NCBI GenBank assembly: GCA_963780175.1
Contig: CAWAAT010000001.1
Location: 930,001-994,000, forward strand
From: Brooklawnia sp963780175
GTDB lineage: Bacteria > Actinomycetota > Actinomycetes > Propionibacteriales > Propionibacteriaceae
Reading direction: 5' to 3'
Length of the DNA stretch: 64,000 nt
Below, piece by piece: positions 57,993 through 64,000 of the stretch; positions within the stretch are counted from its first letter, which is position 1, and each line of letters starts with the position of its first letter. A program made the translations under genes and the position numbers. Below the pieces are notes generated by a model. It did no database searches. It saw only the letters and a program-made list of their open reading frames with translations, and was not told where the DNA came from.

Positions 57993-58448
57993 ATGGCAAG
58001 TCTTCGCACGCTGGTGACCGGGGCGACGGCTGTGGCGGGGATCGTCCGCACACTGACCGATCCCGAGATGGTGGAGCGGATCTCCAAACTCGCCGCGGGA
58101 CTGCGCGAGAGGCAGAGCACCGACCGGGCAGCCGCACTGCGCAAGCAGGCCACGGGGCTCAGCGAACAACTGGAGTTCCTCAACGGCCTGGTCGACAACG
58201 ACGATGAGCGTCAGGTGCTGGCCGAGCTTGGGGTGCGACTGCGTCGCGCGATGGCCTCGCTGCCGGCTGCCGAACTGGCCTCCGGGAACCGCCAGCGCGC
58301 CATGATGTCCCAGCTCAGCAAGGCAATGGACGGCCTCACCCGTGAGGCCATCACGCTGATGGTCGGCGAGGCAATCGAGGAAGAGGAACCGGCCAAGCGC
58401 CGTCCCACCCTGAGGGCGCTCCGCCGAGAACGGGACAAGCAACGGTAG
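57993..58448 (+). CDS. Hypothetical helical protein
   Basis: A 151-residue basic, mainly helical protein. The N-terminus has a moderately hydrophobic stretch (SLRTLVTGATAVAGIVRTLTD). It continues with MVERISKLAAGLRERQSTDRAA, LSEQLEFLNGLVDNDDERQVLAELGVRLRR and a C-terminal Arg/Lys-rich end. GGGGAGA lies about five bases before the ATG. It is followed 51 bases later by the proline symporter on the same strand. I do not recognise a family. The repeated heptad-like leucines suggest coiled-coil or membrane-surface association. Confidence 0.65.
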   Translation: MASLRTLVTGATAVAGIVRTLTDPEMVERISKLAAGLRERQSTDRAAALRKQATGLSEQLEFLNGLVDNDDERQVLAELGVRLRRAMASLPAAELASGNRQRAMMSQLSKAMDGLTREAITLMVGEAIEEEEPAKRRPTLRALRRERDKQR

Positions 58449-58499
58449 ATTCTGCCGTTGGAGGCCGACAGAGCGGCCGCGTTCTAGAGGAGCCCGCCC

Positions 58500-59978
58500 G
58501 TGACGTCCGACCAGATCTTCAAGCTCATCGCGATCATCGTCTACTTCCTGGCGATGATCGGGATCGGCCTGTGGGCCAACAGCCGCACCAAGAACCTCAA
58601 CGACTACATGCTGGGTGGACGCACCTTGTCCCCGGCGGTCGCAGCGCTGAGTGCCGGTGCCTCCGACATGTCAGGCTGGCTGCTTATGGGTCTGCCGGGC
58701 GCCCTGTACGTGACCGGTCTGGCGGACGCCTGGATCGCGATCGGCCTGACCGTGGGCGCCTGGCTCAACTGGAAGTTCGTGGCGCCAAGGCTGCGCACCT
58801 ACACCGAGGTGGCGCAGAACTCCATCACCATCCCGTCGTTCCTCGAGAACCGCCTACACGACAAGTCACGGCTGCTGCGCATCGTCTCCGGACTGCTCAT
58901 CCTCACCTTCTTCACCTTCTACGTGTCGAGCGGGATGGTGGCCGGCGGGATTTTCTTCCAGACCTCCTTCGGGTCGAGTTACCACGCCGGCATGCTTCTG
59001 GTGGCAGGTGTGACGGTGCTCTACACCTTCTTCGGCGGCTTCATCGGCGCGTCCTACACCGACATGATGCAGGGCCTGCTCATGATGACCGCCCTGCTCC
59101 TGGTACCGATTCTGGGCATCTTCGCCATCGGGGGGCCGGGCGAACTGGTGAGCACCGTGATCGCGACCAACCCCAACGCATTCTCGATGGTGGTGGGGGT
59201 GTCGGCGGTTGGCGTTATCTCGAGCCTGGCCTGGGGGCTCGGCTACTTCGGGCAGCCCCACATCATCGTCAGGTTCATGGCGCTGCGCTCGGCCGCGGAC
59301 GCCACCGCTGGTCGCCGGATCGGCATCGGCTGGATGGTGCTGTCCATGGGCGGTGCGGTCGCGACCGGCCTGATCGGCCTGGCCTACTTCACCCAAAACA
59401 CCGACCAGACGCTGGACAACCCCGAGGCGGTCTTCCTGGCAATGGCGCAGATCCTCTTCCACCCGTTGCTGGCGGGCTTCGTGCTGGCTGCCGTGTTGGC
59501 GGCCATCATGTCGACCGTGAGCTCCCAGCTGATCGTCTGCTCGTCGGCGTTGGTCGAGGACCTGGCCAAGATGCTGCTCAAGCGCGATCTAGCCCCCCGC
59601 CAGCAGGTGTGGCTGGGTCGCATCGGGGTGCTGGTCGTCGCCCTGTTCGCGATGTCGCTGGCCTGGACGCAGAATGACACCATCCTGGGGCTGGTGGCGT
59701 TTGCCTGGGCCGGATTCGGGGCCACCTTCGGACCAGCGGTGCTGCTGTCGCTGTTCTGGCGTCGACTGACCGCGATGGGCACGATGGCCGGCATGGTGGC
59801 AGGCGCCATCACCGTCTTCACCTGGCAGTACACCCCATGGAGCGCGCTCTACGAGATCGTGCCCGGATTCGTCATCAACGTTGTGCTGGCTGTCGCTGTT
59901 TCGTTGGTCACCCGCAAGCCCGAGATCGACGCGGAGTTCACCGAGGCGTCCGGGCTGGCGACCGCCGGGCGGGCGTGA
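58500..59978 (+). CDS. putP: Sodium/proline symporter
   Basis: A 492-residue sodium:solute symporter with about 13 membrane helices. Family blocks: IGLWANSRTKNLNDYMLGGRTLSPAVAALSAGASDMSGWLLMGLPGALY, the core YTFFGGFIGASYTDMMQG, GYFGQPHIIVRFMAL and STVSSQLIVCSSALVEDL. The pattern fits PutP, taking up proline with Na+ for nutrition or osmoprotection. The start is GTG 58500 with AGAGGAG upstream. No proline dehydrogenase gene is near, so an osmotic role is as likely as catabolic use. It converges with larB over a 93-base gap in which I see no gene. Confidence 0.93.
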   Translation: MTSDQIFKLIAIIVYFLAMIGIGLWANSRTKNLNDYMLGGRTLSPAVAALSAGASDMSGWLLMGLPGALYVTGLADAWIAIGLTVGAWLNWKFVAPRLRTYTEVAQNSITIPSFLENRLHDKSRLLRIVSGLLILTFFTFYVSSGMVAGGIFFQTSFGSSYHAGMLLVAGVTVLYTFFGGFIGASYTDMMQGLLMMTALLLVPILGIFAIGGPGELVSTVIATNPNAFSMVVGVSAVGVISSLAWGLGYFGQPHIIVRFMALRSAADATAGRRIGIGWMVLSMGGAVATGLIGLAYFTQNTDQTLDNPEAVFLAMAQILFHPLLAGFVLAAVLAAIMSTVSSQLIVCSSALVEDLAKMLLKRDLAPRQQVWLGRIGVLVVALFAMSLAWTQNDTILGLVAFAWAGFGATFGPAVLLSLFWRRLTAMGTMAGMVAGAITVFTWQYTPWSALYEIVPGFVINVVLAVAVSLVTRKPEIDAEFTEASGLATAGRA

Positions 59979-60071
59979 GGCATGGTCTGCCACGCGGGAA
60001 CTGGTCGTCCCCGACGTTGCCCGACGGCCACATCGACGGCTGCCTGAGCTCAGCACGGGCCCAGGACTGGC

Positions 60072-60737
60072 TCAGGACGGGCGCGGGCCGGCGATCTGAG
60101 CCGCGAGGTGCCCCCCGCCGTAGCCGTTGTCGATGTTGACGACGCCGACGCCGGGAGCGCAGGAGTTGAGCATGGTGAGCAGCGGCGCGATCCCTCCGAA
60201 GGCCGCGCCGTACCCCACCGACGTGGGGACGGCGACCACCGGGCACGACACCAGGCCGGCGACCAGCCCGGGCAGCGCCCCGTCCATGCCCGCAACGACC
60301 ACGATGACCCCCGCGCGCCGGAACAGGTCGAGCTTGGCAAGGGTGCGATGCAGTCCGGCGATCCCGACGTCGACGACCAGCTCAGCCGGCCGTCCCAGGT
60401 GTCGGGCCGTGAGCAGCGCCTCTCTCGCGACGGGCAAATCGGACGTGCCTGCACAGGCGACGACCACGAGTTCGCCGGATGGCTCGGGCATCTGGGGCGG
60501 CCAGACCAGCACGCGTGCGACGGGGTCGTGGAAGGCCTCAGGCAGGGCGTCAAGGATCGCCTCGGCGCGCTCCGCGTCCGCCCGCGTGAAGATCGTGACG
60601 ACATCCGGACGCTGTCCGACCCGCTCGGCGATCTCGCGCAGGTGGTGGACGGACTTGCCCTCGCAGTACACCGCCTCGGGGTAGCCTCGGCGGGCGCCGC
60701 GGTCAAGGTCGAGTTCCGCGATGTCGTCGTCAGCCAT
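60072..60737 (-). CDS. larB: Nickel pincer cofactor synthesis protein LarB
   Basis: A 221-residue AIR-carboxylase-like enzyme that carboxylates and hydrolyses nicotinic acid adenine dinucleotide in the first step of the nickel-pincer nucleotide cofactor of lactate racemase. DRGARRGYPEAVYCEGKS, VVACAGTSDLPVAREALLTARHLG, GMDGALPGLVAGLVSCPVVAVPTSVGYGA and NIDNGYGGGHLAA are diagnostic. The start at 60737 overlaps the larE end by eight bases. It is the last gene of larC-larE-larB. No larA is in the window. Confidence 0.93.
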   Translation of the reverse strand: MADDDIAELDLDRGARRGYPEAVYCEGKSVHHLREIAERVGQRPDVVTIFTRADAERAEAILDALPEAFHDPVARVLVWPPQMPEPSGELVVVACAGTSDLPVAREALLTARHLGRPAELVVDVGIAGLHRTLAKLDLFRRAGVIVVVAGMDGALPGLVAGLVSCPVVAVPTSVGYGAAFGGIAPLLTMLNSCAPGVGVVNIDNGYGGGHLAAQIAGPRPS

Positions 60738-61599
60738 GCCGCACCACCGAGAGCGTGAAGGCGCCGGACTGCAGCCCGGCCAGGTCGACAGTGACGTTCG
60801 CGAACCCGGCGGCGCGGATCGCCCGGAGTGCCTCGCGGCGCACGGTGTCGTCGGCGAACCGGGCCAACTCGGGCACCGGCACCTCGATCCGCGCAATGGC
60901 ACCGTGGTGCCGCACCCGGCTGTCGGCGAACCCGAGGGCCCGCAGGCTCTTCTCGGCGGCCTCGACCTGGGCGAGCTTCGCGGGCGTCACCTCTTCGCCG
61001 TGCGGGATCCGGGACGCCAGACAGGGGGCGGCGGGTTTGTCCGCGACCCTCAGCCCCAAGGCTCGCGCCAGGGCCCGCACGCGCGCCTTCGTCAGCCCGG
61101 CCTGGGCCAAGGGGCGCATCACCTGGTGCTCGGACGCCGCCAGCCCGCCCGGCCGGTCGGAGGCCACGGCGTCGTCGGCATTCTCCCCGTAGGCGACCGC
61201 GTCCAGGCCGTGGGCGGTCACGATGTCGGAATCGATGCGGTCGAAGAGCTCGGTCTTGCAGTGGTAGCAGCGGTCGGCCGCGTTGGCGCGATATTCGGGA
61301 CGGTCCGCCTCGTGAGTGGCGAACTCGACCAGCCGCGCGCCGAGGTCGCGAGCGACGTCGCGGGCCAACTCGAGCTCGTCGCCGGCCAGGGACGGCGAGA
61401 CGGCGAGGAGCGCCACCACGGCGTCCGGACCGAGGACGCGCATCGCCACCGCGAGCAGCACCGCGGAGTCGACACCCCCGGAGAAGGCAACGCCGAGGCG
61501 TCCCACCCCGGCGAGCGCAGCGGCAACGCGCTCGGCGTCGGCGCGCTCGACAGCGGGCAGGTCGGCAAAGACTGCTCCTGGCACGATGTTCCTCCTCAT
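60730..61599 (-). CDS. larE: ATP-dependent sulfur transferase LarE (three-cysteine type)
   Basis: A 289-residue PP-loop enzyme that adds sulfur to the LarB product during nickel-pincer cofactor synthesis. LGVAFSGGVDSAVLL is the PP-loop. RCYHCKTELF supplies CxxC, and APCLASRIPHGE supplies a third cysteine. Three cysteines suggest the catalytic Fe-S-cluster form (as in Thermotoga), rather than the self-sacrificing single-cysteine form of Lactobacillus. ATG 61599 is preceded by TAGACT at seven bases. An internal GTG at 61584 has a perfect AGGAGG site and could be the true start. Confidence 0.92.
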   Translation of the reverse strand: MRRNIVPGAVFADLPAVERADAERVAAALAGVGRLGVAFSGGVDSAVLLAVAMRVLGPDAVVALLAVSPSLAGDELELARDVARDLGARLVEFATHEADRPEYRANAADRCYHCKTELFDRIDSDIVTAHGLDAVAYGENADDAVASDRPGGLAASEHQVMRPLAQAGLTKARVRALARALGLRVADKPAAPCLASRIPHGEEVTPAKLAQVEAAEKSLRALGFADSRVRHHGAIARIEVPVPELARFADDTVRREALRAIRAAGFANVTVDLAGLQSGAFTLSVVRHG

Positions 61600-61606
61600 C
61601 GTGGGC

Positions 61607-61612
61607 AGTCTA
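61607..61612 (-). promoter_or_regulatory. Possible -10 box for larE, overlapping the larC stop
   Basis: On the minus strand TAGACT, 7-base spacer, ATG at 61599; its TAG is also the larC stop codon. It may be coincidental. Confidence 0.3.
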
Positions 61613-62993
61613 GCCGCGCGCCCCAGCCATCAACCCTGCAGCCACGATTGCGGCTGCCGCGCGTTGGGCAACCTCTGCCTGCGGGCGGCCGAGGCGCGCA
61701 GCCACGGCGACCAGCGAGTCGAACTCTGCGGCGGCGTGCACCACTACCCCGTCCCGGGAGGCGACCTTGACGCGTCAGCGGCTCACCGTCGACCTCCAAG
61801 GTGGCGAACGTGCGGTCGAGCACCACGCGGCCCACGGGTGAGTGTCGGACGCCGAGCGTGGTGGTGTGGCTCAGCATGACGTCGGCGACGGCGCCGGCGA
61901 CGTCCGGGGCGGCAAGGGCGTGCAGCGTGTGAGCCGGTCGGCCCTTCTTCATGACGATGGGGACGAGCCACGCGTCCACGGCGCCGGCCGCGAGACAGAC
62001 ATCGATGACCGCGGGCCACACTCGCGGGTCCAGGTCGTCGACGTTGGCGCGAAGCTCGACCATTCCCGTCGCGGTGGTGGCGTCCATCATCCCGAGGCCC
62101 GAGGGGGTCTGAGACTCCTGCCCCAGCACGACACGCACGACGTTGGGGTGCGTGGCGAAGTCGCGACCCCCGGCACCGACGCCCATTCCGGTGACGGACA
62201 ACGCCCCAAGGGCCTCGCAGCGCACGGCGAGCGCGCGGACCAACGCCGCCCCGGTGGGTGTCGCCAGCTCGCCCGGTTCCCCGGGGGTGGTCACCGCGGC
62301 AGGGGTGTCGTGCTGGTGGTGGTCGTGGTCGTGCCGGTGTCCGTGACCGTGCTCGTAGTCGCGCGCGGATGAGGGCGACCGATCGGGTGCGTGAGTGTGC
62401 GGGTGATCGTGACCCCCGGTAGCTACCGCGGCGCCGAAGGCGGTCGGCGCGACGGTGCGCCAACCCTTCACCAACTCGGCGACAGCGGGGACAGGCACGG
62501 GGATGTCGCCGTGCGCCGTGCGGACCCGGCCGGACCCGAGCGCCATCGGCGACGCCGAGACCGTCTCGACCCCCAGCAGCCGCAGGGCCTCGCAGGTGCC
62601 TACGACGTCGGCTATCGAGTCCAGGGCCCCCACCTCGTGAAAGTGGACGTCCTCGGCGGCGATGCCGTGCGCACGCGCCTCGGCGTCGGCGAGGCGTCCG
62701 AACACCGCCAGCGACCGATCGCGGGTCACCTCGGGCAGCGGGGCCGCTGTGAGGGCGTCGCGGATGCCCGCCCACGTGCGGTGTGGCGGGTCGTCCACGA
62801 GCACCCGCACCTTGGCCTTCGTGCCGCGCTGTCCCCCACGCAGCACCGTCTCGACTTCCAGCCGCACAGACCCGGGCACAAGGGCGTCCAGTGCGTCCTG
62901 CACCCCTGCGAGCGGCGCGCCCGCGTCCAGCAGTGCGCCGAGCATCATGTCGCCGGCGACCCCGGCGGAAACGTCGAACCAGGCGTGGGTCAT
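61610..62993 (-). CDS. larC: Nickel insertion protein LarC, with one apparent frameshift
   Basis: A cyclometallase inserting Ni into the pincer cofactor. THAWFDVSAGVAGDMMLGALLDAG, VHFHEVGALDSIADVVGTCEAL, ALGSGRVRTAHGDIPVPVPA, a His-rich nickel-binding stretch (DYEHGHGHRHDHDHHQHD) and MVELRANVDDLDPRVWP all match. The frame breaks after VDGEPL. Removing one base (t at 61775 on the plus strand) restores LRVKVASRDGVVVHAAAEF and a normal end, GLMAGARG, giving 460 residues. Lactobacillus larC is known to need a programmed frameshift, so this is either programmed, a mutation, or a sequencing error. The start at 62993 has AGGATGG upstream. Confidence 0.88.
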
Positions 62994-63060
62994 GAGACCA
63001 TCCTGCCGGATGCGGTGGACACTCTTGTTCACTGCCGAGAGCTGACATCCTCCAGTGGCC

Positions 63061-63092
63061 GAACGGGGCCGTCCCGAAGGACGACCCCGTTC
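63061..63092 (-). terminator. Hairpin after tkt
   Basis: GAACGGGG-c-CGTCC and GGACG-a-CCCCGTTC pair around a CGAA loop, 15 bases beyond the transketolase stop and before larC. Confidence 0.65.
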
Positions 63093-63107
63093 TGTGCTGG
63101 TCTCGAA

Positions 63108-64000
<893 letters not shown>

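Overview
The window is about 64 kb of dense high-GC DNA, most likely the chromosome of a high-GC Gram-positive bacterium (Actinomycetota). Evidence: GTG starts, DUF3043/DUF4191/DUF3117/DUF2510 proteins, GuaB1, GlnE plus two glutamine synthetases, the DapD/DapC/DapE succinylase branch, PspA/PspAA and TIGR01906. Gene order matches two Mycobacterium tuberculosis blocks known to me (gcvT-pepB-dlaT-DUF4191-glnA1-glnE-glnA2, and fdxC-dapC-dapD-dapE-DUF3117-glgM/glgC-OMT-tatB-mrp-DUF1003-MgtE). Nickel-pincer (lar) and cobalamin genes, with no mycolate genes seen, would suit a Propionibacteriaceae-like organism; that assignment is inference. No tRNA, rRNA operon, CRISPR array, transposase or phage gene was recognised.

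Layout. 1-6 kb: end-truncated trpD, a receiver-like protein, GuaB1, an A-type Fe-S carrier, PspA/PspAA, DUF3043, GcvT. 6-14 kb: leucyl aminopeptidase, a two-lipoyl E2 acyltransferase, DUF4191, an ABC-F ATPase, and glnA behind a GlnR-like box. 14-20 kb: histidine phosphatase; a two-gene unit made of a DUF4956-VTC polyphosphate-polymerase fusion and a beta-helix lipoprotein; cobU-cobS; a DprE2-like reductase overlapping glnE. 20-30 kb: glnE, an SCP-like protein, glnA2, a DUF2510 protein, map, TIGR01906, and an Rpf-like muralytic protein with three S-layer-type repeats. 30-39 kb: RNase P RNA, an RNB nuclease, acyltransferase, ABC exporter, zinc-ribbon coiled-coil protein, aminopeptidase P, a general-stress protein, CoA-ester lyase. 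39-54 kb: MgtE-like/DUF1003/Mrp, tatB-dapA, O-methyltransferase, glgC/glgM, DUF3117, DivIVA-like, dapE, an XRE/DUF2975 unit, dapD, a lysozyme-like protein, a 5'-truncated nuclease-like gene, dapC-fdxA. 54-64 kb: VanW protein, fumarase, proline symporter, larC-larE-larB and a transketolase running off the end.

How the genes work together: ammonium assimilation (glnA, glnE, glnA2), diaminopimelate/lysine and wall synthesis (dapA, dapC, dapD, dapE), glycogen/maltose-1-phosphate metabolism (glgC, glgM), central carbon metabolism (E2, fumC, tkt) and cofactor assembly (cob, lar, Fe-S carriers).

The most interesting signals are non-coding or architectural. (1) A 69-bp nested palindromic element occurs twice, and a 21-bp fragment of it sits exactly where the nuclease-like gene loses its N-terminus. 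(2) Many genes start 6-7 bases after a TAnnnT -10 box, implying abundant leaderless transcripts. (3) Three tandem ATCG-N5-CGAT sites cover a good promoter in front of DUF2975/XRE. (4) There are DUF4956-VTC and HTH-DapE in-frame fusions. (5) larC and tkt each carry one apparent extra base.
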